NCBI GenBank assembly: GCA_024742875.1 | Contig: JANSXP010000036.1 | Location: 1 to 64,000 of the forward strand | Direction of reading: 5' to 3' | Length of the DNA stretch: 64,000 nucleotides | Source of the DNA: Planctomycetaceae bacterium | Lineage (GTDB): Bacteria > Planctomycetota > Planctomycetia > Planctomycetales > Planctomycetaceae | Shown: one piece after another, positions 34,588-44,033 of the stretch | Layout: each line of letters opens with the position of its first letter | Numbering within the stretch: position 1 is the stretch's first letter | Program-made: the position numbers and the translations under genes | The notes under the pieces: generated by a model | Databases searched by the model: none | What the model saw: only the letters and a program-made list of their open reading frames with translations | What the model was told of the DNA's origin: nothing

Positions 34588-35955
34588 ATGCTTCGATTTG
34601 CTGCCGTTTTGCTGGGTGTGTGTCTGGTCGATTCTGTTCAGGCCAAACCGCCCAATGTGGTTGTCATATTTTGCGATGATCTGGGCTACGGAGATCTGGG
34701 GTGCTTTGGGCATCCCACCATTCGCACGCCTCACCTGGACCGCATGGCTCAGGAAGGTCAGCGGTGGACCGAGTTCTATGTGGCGGCCTGCGTGTGCACG
34801 CCCAGTCGCGCTGCGCTGCAGACGGGCCGCTATCCCATCCGCAATGGCATGTGCAGCAGTCGTCGGCGTGTGCTGTTCCCCGATTCAAAGGGCGGCCTGC
34901 CGGCCACCGAAGTCACCATTGGAACAATGCTCAAAGCCGGCGGCTATGCGACGCATGCCATCGGCAAATGGCATCTGGGTCACCTGCCGCAGTTTCTGCC
35001 CACCTCTCACGGATACGACACCTATTTTGGCATTCCGTATTCCAACGACATGGATGCTGTCAAAAATGCGCCACGTGGTCGAGCGCGGTTTAACGAGCCA
35101 AAGATCGAATACTTCAATGTGCCGCTGATGCGAGGAGAAGAGATCGTCGAACGTCCGGCCGATCAGCACACCATCACGCGTCGTTTCACCGAGGAAGCGG
35201 TGAAGATCATTCAGGCACGAGACGAGAATCCATTCTTCATCTACCTGGCCCACAATCTGCCGCACGTTCCCCTGTTTGTTTCCGACGAATTCACGGATGT
35301 CAGCCGTCGCGGCCTGTACGGTGATGTGATTGAAGAAATCGATCTTTCCGTGGGCACAATTCTCAACACGCTGAGAACCGAGGGCATTGCAGAAGACACG
35401 CTCGTCGTCTTTACCTCCGACAACGGTCCCTGGAATTCGTTTCGTCAGCAGGGCGGTTCCGCCGGACTGCTGAGGGATGGCAAAGGGTCCACGTGGGAAG
35501 GCGGCATGCGGGAGCCGACGCTGTTCTGGCAGCCAGGTAAAATTGCTCCCGGCGTCGTCATGGACATGGGCAGCACTCTGGATCTGCTGCCGACGCTGGC
35601 TGCACTGTCCGGCAGCAAACTGCCAAAGACGACTCTCGACGGGCACGACCTTTCGCCCGTGCTGTTTGAAGGTCGGCCCGGTCCTCGGTCCACCCTGTTT
35701 TATTATCACGGTGCCGAGGTGTATGCCGTTCGCAGCGGCATGTACAAGGCGCACTTCAAAACGAAGACTTCGTACGTGGGGCAGAAAGAGGCGGAAGTTC
35801 ACGACCCACCGCTGCTGTATCATCTGGGGCATGATCCGTCGGAGGAATACAACATTGCCGCCGATCATCCCGACGTGATCGACGCAATTCGCAGGCTCCG
35901 CAAAGAGCATGAGGCTTCGATTGAACGCGTGCCCAGCCAACTGGAACTGCGGTAG
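34588..35955 (+). CDS. Secreted type I sulfatase
   Basis: 455 residues with a signal peptide (1-19, ending VQA). The calcium site VIFCDDLGYGDLG (Asp30, Asp31) and the formylglycine motif CTPSRAALQTGR (Cys70) are present, as are GKWHLG and VVFTSDNGPW. The cysteine must be converted to formylglycine by a maturase not seen here. Type I sulfatases remove sulfate esters, in planctomycetes often from algal polysaccharides. Overall length is typical of arylsulfatase-type enzymes. A hairpin lies just past the stop, before the convergent cdd gene. Confidence 0.94.
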   Translation: MLRFAAVLLGVCLVDSVQAKPPNVVVIFCDDLGYGDLGCFGHPTIRTPHLDRMAQEGQRWTEFYVAACVCTPSRAALQTGRYPIRNGMCSSRRRVLFPDSKGGLPATEVTIGTMLKAGGYATHAIGKWHLGHLPQFLPTSHGYDTYFGIPYSNDMDAVKNAPRGRARFNEPKIEYFNVPLMRGEEIVERPADQHTITRRFTEEAVKIIQARDENPFFIYLAHNLPHVPLFVSDEFTDVSRRGLYGDVIEEIDLSVGTILNTLRTEGIAEDTLVVFTSDNGPWNSFRQQGGSAGLLRDGKGSTWEGGMREPTLFWQPGKIAPGVVMDMGSTLDLLPTLAALSGSKLPKTTLDGHDLSPVLFEGRPGPRSTLFYYHGAEVYAVRSGMYKAHFKTKTSYVGQKEAEVHDPPLLYHLGHDPSEEYNIAADHPDVIDAIRRLRKEHEASIERVPSQLELR

Positions 35956-35978
35956 CACACAGTCACTGTGGTCTGCAT

Positions 35979-35998
35979 CGCGGTGCGTCGGCACCGCG
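35979..35998. terminator. Hairpin between convergent sulfatase and cdd genes
   Basis: CGCGGTGC (35979-35986) and GCACCGCG (35991-35998) form a perfect 8-bp stem with a GTCG loop, 24 bases after one stop and 23 before the other. There is no T run, so it may be a pausing or Rho-assisted site. Confidence 0.45.
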
Positions 35999-36020
35999 GT
36001 GTGGGACCGTTCGCTGCGGG

Positions 36021-36440
36021 TCAGGGATCCAGGCGGAACCCTCGGGGCAGCAGATCCGACAGCCGCAGGCACTCCGGCTCGGCTGGTGCGCCATCGTTCA
36101 GATCATCCAGCAGCACCAGCATGTCGGGATTGAACTCGTACAGGAACTGTCGGCAAATACCGCAGGGCACCGGCGTGCCAGTCAGTGAGATGCAGATCGC
36201 GGCAATGTCCCGCTCGCCGGCCGCGATGGCGGCCCCAACAGCCATACGTTCTGCGCAAATGGTGCCGCCGTAAGACGCGTTTTCCACGTTGCAGCCGCGG
36301 AATATCTTTCCACGGGACGTCAAGAGAGCGGCGCCCACGTGAAACTGTGAGTAGGGCGCGTACGCAGCTTCACGCACGGCCCGCGCTGCGGCGCGAAGGT
36401 CGTGCCAACTGTCCGGAAGCGAGGGGGAACTGTTGCTCAT
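36021..36440 (-). CDS. cdd: Cytidine deaminase
   Basis: 139 residues from the ATG at 36440; an upstream in-frame GTG at 36503 would add 21 residues of no family resemblance. Motifs are YAPYSQFHVGAALL, GCNVENASYGGTICAERMA (catalytic Glu beside a zinc Cys) and TPVPCGICRQFLYEF (two further zinc Cys). This is the short tetrameric type, which deaminates cytidine and deoxycytidine in pyrimidine salvage. Convergent with the sulfatase gene. Confidence 0.94.
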   Translation of the reverse strand: MSNSSPSLPDSWHDLRAAARAVREAAYAPYSQFHVGAALLTSRGKIFRGCNVENASYGGTICAERMAVGAAIAAGERDIAAICISLTGTPVPCGICRQFLYEFNPDMLVLLDDLNDGAPAEPECLRLSDLLPRGFRLDP

Positions 36441-36701
36441 GGTGTGACGGCGCAGATCAGGGGATGGGACAGGTTTCCGCGGGGCCCGGCCGTCGGCCAC
36501 CACGTGTTCGTCTGGCAGCAGAATGCAGGGCCATTCTCCGGGGAACGACAGGAATCAGAAACTCCCCAACACTGTCGGAAAGATCCCGATTGTCAGTTTG
36601 ACCGATTCCTCTAAAGTGTGGAACCGGTTGTAATGGGAACCCGCCCCAAAGCGAACCATACGACGGAGCACCACTTTTTCGAATCTGGCACGGAGAAAAT
36701 T

Positions 36702-38369
36702 ATGACGGACGCGCCACCGACAGCGAGCACAGACGTCGAGCGATCCGCATTTCCCCGGAAGATGATCATCTTCACGGTCGTGGTGGTTGTGCTGTTTGCC
36801 CTCGTCTTCTGGCAGATCAGCCTGCTCGACGACCTGTTTGGCATCGGTCTGGACATTGTGTCCGTGTTTTCCGTCATCAGTGGCGTTTTCCTGCTGCTGG
36901 CCTGGGTGGTGTGGCTGCTGGCTTTCAGCCGGTCCCCCATCTGGAAGCGTCTGGTTGGCAGCGCCTGTCTGATTGCGGCCCCCTTTGTTTTTGTCTTCGT
37001 GTTCCGACCGGTGATTGGCGGGGACGCCAATTTTGTCGGACTCAACCCCATTTGGAACGCGCCGCCGAAGCCACCCGAGGTGGACAAAACCCAGGCGACA
37101 CCCGCCGATCTGCTGACGGAGTCTCCGATCGATTTTCCCCGTTTTCTGGGGGCTGATCAGAACGGTGTCTACACAATTGATGGCGAGATCGACCCTGCTC
37201 AGCTGAGTGAAGACTGCATTCTGTGGAAGAACGATATCGGCCTGGGGTGGTCAGGGTTCGTGGCCCGCAACGGATTCGCTGTGACGATGGAGCAGCGGGA
37301 GAAAATGGAATGCGTCAGCTGTTATGACATCGCGACCGGAGAACTGCGGTGGCTGTACGAGCACGAGGCGCGTCATCGGGATGCCATCAATCTGGGCGGC
37401 ATTGGCCCGCGATCAACGCCCGTTATTCACCAGGGCAACGTCTATGCCGTGGGGGCGATTGGCAACGTCGTGTGTCTCAACGGGGGCACCGGCGAGGTGA
37501 TCTGGCAGGTGGATCTGAATGATATTCTGGGCGTGTCCCTGATGACGATGACTGACCGTGACGGGTTTGCCGTGCAGGCGGAAGAGAACTCGTCGCTGGC
37601 CTGGGGACGGGCTGGTTCTCCGCTGGTTGTGGACGAAGTGCTGGTGGTGCCGGGTGGCGGCCCCACTGGTGGACCGTATCAGACGCTGCTGGCGTTTGAC
37701 CTGCAGACCGGAGAGCAGCGCTGGTCTGGCGGCACGGAGATGATTGCCTACGGATCTCCTGTTCTGGCGACCGTCGCCGGCGTACGACAGATCCTGCTGA
37801 CCACGGAAAACGCGGCCTGTGGTTATGACCCCGCCACAGGTGAACTGCTGTGGCAGGTGGACCGACCGGGAGACACGGGCGCTGAAGCGAATACGTCGCA
37901 GCTGACATATGTTTCTGAGAATGAGGTGCTCACCTCCAAAGGCTATCCCGACGGCGGCGGCGAGTTGATACGTCTGAGCAACGTGGATGGTCGGCTGGTG
38001 CCGGAGTCCGGCTGGCGGAACAAGCTGGCGTTAAAAACCAAACTGACCAGCCCCGTAATTCACGAAGGACATTCGTATTCTTTGTCGAATGCTTTTCTGG
38101 AGTGCGTGCGGCTGTCAGATGGCAAACGTTTGTGGAAACGACGGGGGCGGTTCGGTCATGGCCAGTTGCTGCTGGTGAACGGACTGATCGTGCTGCACAG
38201 TGAACTGGGCACCCTGCACCTGATTCGCGCGACGCCCGAAGACTGCGAAGAAATCGCCGAGATCCCCACTATCGACGGCGTTTGCTGGAATACGCTGTGT
38301 CTGTATGGCAATCGGCTGCTGGTGCGCAGTCATATTCAGGCGGCCTGTATTGAGCTGCCGCTCAAATAG
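36702..38369 (+). CDS. Membrane-anchored PQQ-like propeller protein
   Basis: 555 residues from the ATG at 36702, with GGAG eight bases upstream. Residues about 20-110 contain three hydrophobic helices (MIIFTVVVVVLFALVFW, VFSVISGVFLLLAWVVWLLA and LVGSACLIAAPFVFVFVF). The rest is a propeller of PQQ-like blades: CYDIATGELRWLYEHEARH, VCLNGGTGEVIWQVDLND, FDLQTGEQRWSGGTE, YDPATGELLWQVDRPG. It resembles planctomycete outer-membrane/propeller proteins in pattern, but here the anchor is in the cytoplasmic membrane. Function unknown. No partner is adjacent. Confidence 0.85.
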   Translation: MTDAPPTASTDVERSAFPRKMIIFTVVVVVLFALVFWQISLLDDLFGIGLDIVSVFSVISGVFLLLAWVVWLLAFSRSPIWKRLVGSACLIAAPFVFVFVFRPVIGGDANFVGLNPIWNAPPKPPEVDKTQATPADLLTESPIDFPRFLGADQNGVYTIDGEIDPAQLSEDCILWKNDIGLGWSGFVARNGFAVTMEQREKMECVSCYDIATGELRWLYEHEARHRDAINLGGIGPRSTPVIHQGNVYAVGAIGNVVCLNGGTGEVIWQVDLNDILGVSLMTMTDRDGFAVQAEENSSLAWGRAGSPLVVDEVLVVPGGGPTGGPYQTLLAFDLQTGEQRWSGGTEMIAYGSPVLATVAGVRQILLTTENAACGYDPATGELLWQVDRPGDTGAEANTSQLTYVSENEVLTSKGYPDGGGELIRLSNVDGRLVPESGWRNKLALKTKLTSPVIHEGHSYSLSNAFLECVRLSDGKRLWKRRGRFGHGQLLLVNGLIVLHSELGTLHLIRATPEDCEEIAEIPTIDGVCWNTLCLYGNRLLVRSHIQAACIELPLK

Positions 38370-38714
38370 CAGCCATTGAGGCAGCCGACGCCGTCACACG
38401 GCCGGTAGATGGTTCCGGTCGTCTTGCCGAGGGACGCCCTGCCCTGACTGATTCTGCCTGCGGGATCGCACGGCGGAACCGGATTCGGTGCCAATATTGC
38501 CAAAGTTTGGGCGAATCCAGAGATTCCGTAATCCGTGTTTGAGTGCCACCGTTAGAGGCTCGTTATCTTCGTGGCGACAAATGCGACCTCCCTGCAGGTC
38601 ATGCGGTGGGAACGGTGTGCTGGCGGGATTCTGACCGCTTTGGCTCGCCAGGTTTCCGCGTCTGTGGATCGAGCAGACCTCCGTGGACTCCTTCTGAATC
38701 ATCCTGAGTGTGCT
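38370..38714. other. Intergenic region upstream of the ABC exporter
   Basis: A 345-base stretch. GGATTCG (38481-38487) and CGAATCC (38512-38518) form an inverted repeat around an A/T-rich centre that includes CCAAAGTTTGG. The promoter of the ABC genes may lie here. The ATP-binding frame stays open through the right half but without conserved sequence. Confidence 0.45.
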
Positions 38715-39647
38715 ATGACAAATACGGTGGAACTTGCTGGCGTCACGAAGACGTTCGGCACAAAAACGGCGGTCGAGTCTCTGGATCTGCAGATCCCGGA
38801 AGGCGCGATTTACGGATTCATCGGTCCCAATGGGTCTGGCAAAACGACCACCATTCGCATGATCCTGCGAATCTTCAAACCCGATTCCGGCGATGTCACC
38901 GTGATGGGCGTCAACCATGGCGACTGTGCGGATGATCGCATCGGTTATTTACCGGAAGAACGCGGTCTGTATCCCAAGATGACTGTGAAGTCGGTGCTCG
39001 AGTACTACGCCAGGCTCAAGGGGTTTTACGACTGTTCGGCAGAGATTGACATGTGGCTGGAGAAGCTCGGGGGCGCAGGCTGGCAGACAAAGAAGGTTGA
39101 GTCGCTGTCCAAAGGGATGGCGCAGAAGGTGCAGTTCATCTCGTCGATTATTGCTCGGCCACAGCTGCTGATTCTGGATGAGCCCTTCAGCGGTCTGGAC
39201 CCGGTGAATCTGGAAGTTTTGCGGGAAGCCATTCTGGAACTGCGCGAACGCGGCACCACGATCATTTTCTCCACGCACGACATGGACGTGGCCGAGCGGA
39301 TGTGTGACACGGTGTTCATGATCCTCAACGGACGTAAGGTTCTTGATGGCACGGTGGACTCCATCCAGCGCAACTATCCGGCCGATGAAGTGAAAGTGCG
39401 ACTCGCCGAAGGTGATACGGTTCCCTCACATATCCCCGGCGTGCTGCGGACAGACCAGCGGGGGCAGTATTCGTATCTGAAACTTGGCAGTCCGGACGAT
39501 GCCGGTGGCGTACTGCAGTCACTCGTACAGGACTGTCGGGTGGAACACTTCGAACTGCTGCGGCCTTCACTGCACAATATCTTTATCCGCATGGCGGGTG
39601 ATGACGCGGAAGGTGTCCCTGCGCTGGCATCGACCGCCGACGAGTGA
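38715..39647 (+). CDS. ABC transporter ATP-binding protein (Nat type)
   Basis: 310 residues from the ATG at 38715, at the start of the conserved ATPase domain; the open frame begins earlier. Walker A is FIGPNGSGKTTTIRMIL, the signature is ESLSKGMAQKVQFISSI, Walker B is LLILDEPFSGLDPVN, and the switch histidine follows in IIFSTHDMDVAERM. A C-terminal extension (about 225-310) is typical of NatA-like exporters. It energises the permease encoded 137 bases downstream. Confidence 0.92.
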   Translation: MTNTVELAGVTKTFGTKTAVESLDLQIPEGAIYGFIGPNGSGKTTTIRMILRIFKPDSGDVTVMGVNHGDCADDRIGYLPEERGLYPKMTVKSVLEYYARLKGFYDCSAEIDMWLEKLGGAGWQTKKVESLSKGMAQKVQFISSIIARPQLLILDEPFSGLDPVNLEVLREAILELRERGTTIIFSTHDMDVAERMCDTVFMILNGRKVLDGTVDSIQRNYPADEVKVRLAEGDTVPSHIPGVLRTDQRGQYSYLKLGSPDDAGGVLQSLVQDCRVEHFELLRPSLHNIFIRMAGDDAEGVPALASTADE

Positions 39648-39784
39648 AAGCCGTCAGTCCCGCCGGGCCATGGAGACATGGTCAATGACGTTCAACGACA
39701 GGTCGCGCTTCGCGTCGTCTTCTGTCCGCCCCTCACACATTCCGGTCGCCGCCAGACCGTCTCCCGACAACGAGCAGAACTCCG

Positions 39785-41206
39785 ATGAAGAAAATTCTTA
39801 CGATCGCTCGACGCGAATATCAGGCCATGGTGGCCACCAAAGCGTTCCTGATTGGTCTGGCCATGATGCCCGTGCTGATGCTGGGCGGCATGTACGTACC
39901 GTCGCTGCTGAAGGGCATTCAAAAAAGCGAAGAACGCACGATTGCCGTCATTGACGGCACCGGAGAGCTGTTTGCTCCGCTAAAAGTCATCATGGATCAG
40001 AAGAACCAGATGACAGAGCAGTTTGTCAGCGATCAGGAGGAAGACAGCCCGACAGATTCGGGCGAGGACGTCTCGCCGGAAGACGAAAAACGCCGTGCCA
40101 AACAGTCGCTGGGCATGGATGACATCAACACCTACCTGCTGGAAGAAATTCCGGCTGCCGAACTGGACGATGAAAAACGGCTGGAACTGTCGGAGCGCAT
40201 TCGCGACGGCGAACTGCACGGTTTTGTCGAGATTCCGGCCGACATACTGCAGAAGAAGGCGCTCAATCTGGAGAATCCGGAAGAGAACATTCTGCTGCCG
40301 GAGATTATCTACTGCAGCCAGGACTCCGCGATTTCTGACGTGAAGTCTGTGTTGCGGGAAGCGATGACGCAGATCATTCGATCGCGACGTCTGGAAGAGT
40401 CAGGCCTGTCGCAGATGCTGCTGCTGGAGTTGCAGAAGTCGGCCCGCATCAAAGCCACCGGGCTGTACGACAAAGCCGAAGACGGATCCGTTGGTCCGGA
40501 ACGCAAACCCGATGAGCTGACCAGCATCTTTCTGCCCATGGGCGTCATGATGCTGATGTTTATGATCGTGATGATGTCCGCTCAGCCAATGCTGGAAAGC
40601 GTGCTGGAAGAAAAGAGCCTGCGAATTTCCGAAGTGCTGATGGGGTCAGCCAACGCCAGACAACTGATGTTCGGCAAGCTGATTGGCAACGTGTGTGGCT
40701 CACTGACCGTATTTGCTCTGTATGCGGGCGGGGCCATCATCGTGGCCGCGCGGCAGGGCTATCTGGACGTGATTCCCGTTGGCGTGCTGCCCTATTTTGT
40801 GATCTTTCAAATTCTTGCCGTGCTGCTGTTCAGCTCGGTCTTTATGGCCATTGGTGCGTCCGTCAGCCAGTTGCGGGAAGCTCAAAGCCTGCTGCTGCCC
40901 GTGTGGATGGTCATGATGCTGCCGCTGATGATCTGGATCATGGTGGTCAAAGAGCCCAACGGCTCACTGGCGACCACCATTTCGTTCTTCCCACCGTCCA
41001 CACCGCTGATGATGACGCTGCGGCTGGCCACCGGGGCCGTGATTCCGATGTGGCAGATTCTGGTCAGCATTGTGCTGCTGATTGCCTGCACGTGTCTGGG
41101 CGTGATCGCCGCCAGCCGCATCTATCGCGTGGCGATCCTGTATCAGGGCAAGACACCCAAGTTCTCCGAAATGGCCTCGTGGGTCATTCGGGATCCGGCA
41201 AAATAG
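39785..41206 (+). CDS. ABC-2 type permease (NatB-like)
   Basis: 473 residues. A first membrane helix (TKAFLIGLAMMPVLMLGGMYV) is followed by a large extracytoplasmic domain (about 50-245), then a cluster of helices: LPMGVMMLMFMIVMMSA, LTVFALYAGGAIIVAA, FVIFQILAVLLFSSVFMAIGA, VWMVMMLPLMIWIMVV and ILVSIVLLIACTCLGVI. The arrangement fits NatB-type exporters that pair with NatA ATPases; the substrate (sodium, antibiotic or lipid) cannot be told. The 3' end overlaps the convergent DUF1559 gene by 23 bases. Confidence 0.9.
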   Translation: MKKILTIARREYQAMVATKAFLIGLAMMPVLMLGGMYVPSLLKGIQKSEERTIAVIDGTGELFAPLKVIMDQKNQMTEQFVSDQEEDSPTDSGEDVSPEDEKRRAKQSLGMDDINTYLLEEIPAAELDDEKRLELSERIRDGELHGFVEIPADILQKKALNLENPEENILLPEIIYCSQDSAISDVKSVLREAMTQIIRSRRLEESGLSQMLLLELQKSARIKATGLYDKAEDGSVGPERKPDELTSIFLPMGVMMLMFMIVMMSAQPMLESVLEEKSLRISEVLMGSANARQLMFGKLIGNVCGSLTVFALYAGGAIIVAARQGYLDVIPVGVLPYFVIFQILAVLLFSSVFMAIGASVSQLREAQSLLLPVWMVMMLPLMIWIMVVKEPNGSLATTISFFPPSTPLMMTLRLATGAVIPMWQILVSIVLLIACTCLGVIAASRIYRVAILYQGKTPKFSEMASWVIRDPAK

Positions 41207-41954
41207 GGGCCGCTGGCCGGTCACGACCATCTTCCATTTGCGGGGCGATCTGCGGATCGCCCTGTGCGTCGGAACGCTGCAGCAGCGCCCGCACATCGCT
41301 GGCGGTAATGCTGGCGTCAAGCCGATGAAGTGATCCGTCGGCGAAGACCACGGCCGGGGGATTTTTCCAGCTGCTGATGCCGTTGACCGGATCGGTGCCC
41401 GGTGTCAGCGTCATCGTGTTGATGTGAAGATCTCTGGGCTCCGACCAGATCACACCACCCTGGCGATTCTCGACAATCAGGATCGTGCGGCCGGAGCCAT
41501 CGGGAATGCTGTCATAGCCGGCTGTCCCCTGCGGTGGCCACAGAGTGTCCTCGCCAGTGACTGCCAGATAGTTGGTGATCTCATCCTGCTCGTTCTGCTC
41601 GTCGTGCATGTGAAACACGTTGGGGCACTCGGATATCAACCGGCGGTTGGCCACACTGTCCCATGGTTCCTCAAAATTGTAACGATCGTACAACTCACCT
41701 TCGTTGATGAATGGCAGGATCAGCACCCGCCACGAATGCATGGGGGTGCCGTCTTTGGCGTACACGACCGCCGGCGGAAAGCTGTCATAGACTTCGTGAT
41801 AGTTCGCGACCGCGAGACTCAGTTGCTTCAGGTGTCACTGGTCGGCCGTGCGTTTTGCTGCCTCGCGCGCCTCGCGGACCTGGGAGAGGAACACAGCGGC
41901 GACGAAGAACAGACCGGCTGAGACAGTACCGATCGTGATTTGCCAGCGTTTCAT
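41184..41954 (-). pseudogene. DUF1559-type gene interrupted by an in-frame TGA
   Basis: From the ATG at 41954, with an AGGAGAGGA binding site just upstream, the frame gives MKRWQITIGTVSAGLFFVAA, a membrane helix, then REAREAAKRTADQ, and a TGA at 41837-41835 (codon 40). Reading on gives HLKQLSLAVANYHEVYDSFP and a complete DUF1559 domain to 41184. The sequence on both sides of the stop is the family pattern (EAARRxxCxNNLKQxxLAxxNYH), so the two parts were one gene. There is no good restart downstream before a GTG at 41765, which lacks the conserved start of the domain. Either it is a nonsense mutant or UGA is read through; only one lesion was seen. DUF1559 proteins are usually pilin-like and abundant in planctomycetes. 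A sequencing error is possible. Confidence 0.75.
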
Positions 41955-42043
41955 TGTCCTCTCCTGACTGACGACTCTGCCAACAGGGCAATCCGCCCGC
42001 ATGTTCGGCGTGAACCGCCTATTTCACGAATTATCCGCGGGGA

Positions 42044-43873
42044 ATGCAAACTCAGTTCGCATCCGCTCGCGCTGCGCCGTCGATACAAACCGCAGTGCCG
42101 GTGCAGACTCTGCCGCGTTTTCCTGGCGTGATTGCTCAACAAAGGGCGACCGAAAGCAGCGCCTGGCAGGCTGTGGCGGACCGACTTTCCCGGTTTCTGA
42201 CTGATTTGCTTCCTCAATCCTCCGGACGATGTGGCGTGCTGAACGGCGAGCAGAAATCTGAAGGCACGGGCTACGGTCAGCTGATGATTGCGCTGGGCAT
42301 CGGACTGGCTTTGCGTCTGATCTACTTCATTGGTGTCGCCGGCCACGATGATGTCAGCTACTTCAACTACGCGCTGGACGTGCTGGACGGTACGTTCAGT
42401 ACAGAGCCGGCGGCGGACGGATCGTTTCCATTTCGGTTCCGACTGGGCGTCATTCTGCCGACCGCACTGTTGTTCCGCCTGCTGGGGCCCAGTGAGCAGG
42501 TGGCCGCCATTTTGCCGCTGGCCGGTTCGCTCGCACTGATCTGGATGTGCTGGTGGGGCGGCCGCCGGATTTCTCCGCGGGCCGGCTTTTTCGCGGCGCT
42601 GCTGATGGCCACCTTTCCTCTGGCCGTGACGACGGCCACCAGTCTGCTGCCCAGTCCATTCACCGCGCTGCTTGCTGGTGTGTCGATTCTCTACTGGACG
42701 GACACTGAGTCCGGCCAGCGTTGTGCACAATTCACCGCCCGTCAGGCAAACGTCCGGTATTTTCTTGCGGGGGTGATTCTGGGTCTGGCGTACTTCTTCC
42801 GGATCGAAGCCGGTTTGTTTGTGATGTTCTTCGTGGCGTTTGCTGTGGTCCATCGTCGCGCCTGGCTGGCGTGTGGGCTGGCGCTGGCGGGCGCGGCCAG
42901 CGTCGTGCTGATCGAGAACATTGTGTATTTCCTGATGCACGGGGAACTGCTCTATCGACTGAAGGTGATCTCCGGCGGATTTTCTGATCTGGATGTCGAA
43001 CTGGCCGATGTCGTGCAGGCAAAGAAATCGCCACTCGTTTACATCAAGTACATCTTTTTCAAACCCACAGATCTGGGACTTCACTGGGCCGCACTGCTGC
43101 CGTGTGCCGTTTGGGGGCTGATGAATCGTCGCCCGGAACGCACCACCGTCATTCTTTGGTTCTGGCCGGTCACTTTGTATCTGTTTTTTGGCTCGTGGAG
43201 TCTGAGCAGTTACGTGCCCACGACCAAAGACCCCCGCTATCTGATGATCGTCACTGCCCCGGGACTGATCCTCGTCGGCGCGTTTGCCGATCAACTGCTG
43301 CAGCGTTCACATCGACTGGCGATGGCAGGGCGGTGTGCGCTGGGCGGTGTGCTGCTGGCTGGATTGCTTCTGACCAATCTGGTGTTTGTCTACCGCAGTG
43401 AGAACGCGACCGGCTCTCGAACTGCCGCCCGCTTTATTCTTCGTCAGGAACAGTCGGCAGATGCTGTCTCTGCGATCCGTACCGGGCCAATCTGGTGTGA
43501 ACACCACGGCGCTTTGGCGCTGCGCTGCCTGTTGCCGCATCGAGACATCGTTCCCCTGACAGAACACGATCTGGGAGTGGGCCAGACGGCCGTCCGGCTT
43601 CGGTCAGGTGACCTGACAGCTGACGGCATTGTGGTGATGGACGCGTTTCTCATCAACAAGTACGTGAGTTACTCCGACATGCTGGTGCCCGAGTATCTGC
43701 TGACGCCGCCGGATGACTGGAATGTTCTGTACCGGCAGCCGCATCCGACTGACGGCCCGGCGTATGCCGTGGTGAGAGCCATCGACACAATTCTGGGAGG
43801 TCGCATGGCGGGGCCCGCGCAATCGCTGCAGGAGGATCCTGTGTCCATTTACCACCCGATTGCCACCCACTAA
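42044..43873 (+). CDS. GT39/ArnT-like membrane glycosyltransferase
   Basis: Up to 609 residues. The likely true start is the GTG at 42236, giving 545 residues, because the first 64 residues look non-conserved; the ATG at 42044 has a poorly spaced binding site. About ten hydrophobic helices follow, beginning LMIALGIGLALRLIYFIGVA. The luminal acidic motif GHDDVSYFNYALDVL after the first helix is the GT39/ArnT-type DD site, and ARAGFFAALLMATFP-like and RIEAGLFVMFFVAFAVV helices are typical. Such enzymes transfer sugars from polyprenyl phosphate on the outer face of the membrane. The acceptor is unknown. It is divergent from the DUF1559 gene. Confidence 0.8.
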   Translation: MQTQFASARAAPSIQTAVPVQTLPRFPGVIAQQRATESSAWQAVADRLSRFLTDLLPQSSGRCGVLNGEQKSEGTGYGQLMIALGIGLALRLIYFIGVAGHDDVSYFNYALDVLDGTFSTEPAADGSFPFRFRLGVILPTALLFRLLGPSEQVAAILPLAGSLALIWMCWWGGRRISPRAGFFAALLMATFPLAVTTATSLLPSPFTALLAGVSILYWTDTESGQRCAQFTARQANVRYFLAGVILGLAYFFRIEAGLFVMFFVAFAVVHRRAWLACGLALAGAASVVLIENIVYFLMHGELLYRLKVISGGFSDLDVELADVVQAKKSPLVYIKYIFFKPTDLGLHWAALLPCAVWGLMNRRPERTTVILWFWPVTLYLFFGSWSLSSYVPTTKDPRYLMIVTAPGLILVGAFADQLLQRSHRLAMAGRCALGGVLLAGLLLTNLVFVYRSENATGSRTAARFILRQEQSADAVSAIRTGPIWCEHHGALALRCLLPHRDIVPLTEHDLGVGQTAVRLRSGDLTADGIVVMDAFLINKYVSYSDMLVPEYLLTPPDDWNVLYRQPHPTDGPAYAVVRAIDTILGGRMAGPAQSLQEDPVSIYHPIATH

Positions 43874-43953
43874 TTCCCGGCATCCTGGCGACGGGCACGA
43901 ACCGCCGGGCGACAGGTTTGTCAGAACGCGCGTCAATCAATGCGCTGGCGCAC

Positions 43954-43986
43954 AAAAAACTCTGATTCCAGCGAGGAAATCAGAGT
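43954..43986 (-). terminator. Terminator downstream of the anti-sigma gene
   Basis: On the minus strand ACTCTGATT pairs exactly with AATCAGAGT around a ten-base loop (43959-43967 and 43978-43986), followed by a T6 run. It lies 48 bases after the anti-sigma factor stop. Confidence 0.9.
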
Positions 43987-44033
43987 GCAAAGTCTTCTAT
44001 CTGCCACCTTTCAGGACACGCCCGACGGGTTGC

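Noticed and set aside
34885-36072. 395-residue open frame antisense to the sulfatase and past its end
   Set aside because: The sulfatase is certain and the antisense translation has shadow-like composition.
41790-41837. Selenocysteine insertion at the DUF1559 TGA
   Set aside because: No convincing downstream SECIS hairpin is visible and the family is not known for selenocysteine here, so recoding is kept only as an untested alternative.
41951-43294. 447-residue open frame antisense to the GT39-like gene
   Set aside because: Gln/Arg/His-rich and without motifs; the plus-strand frame has about ten clear membrane helices.
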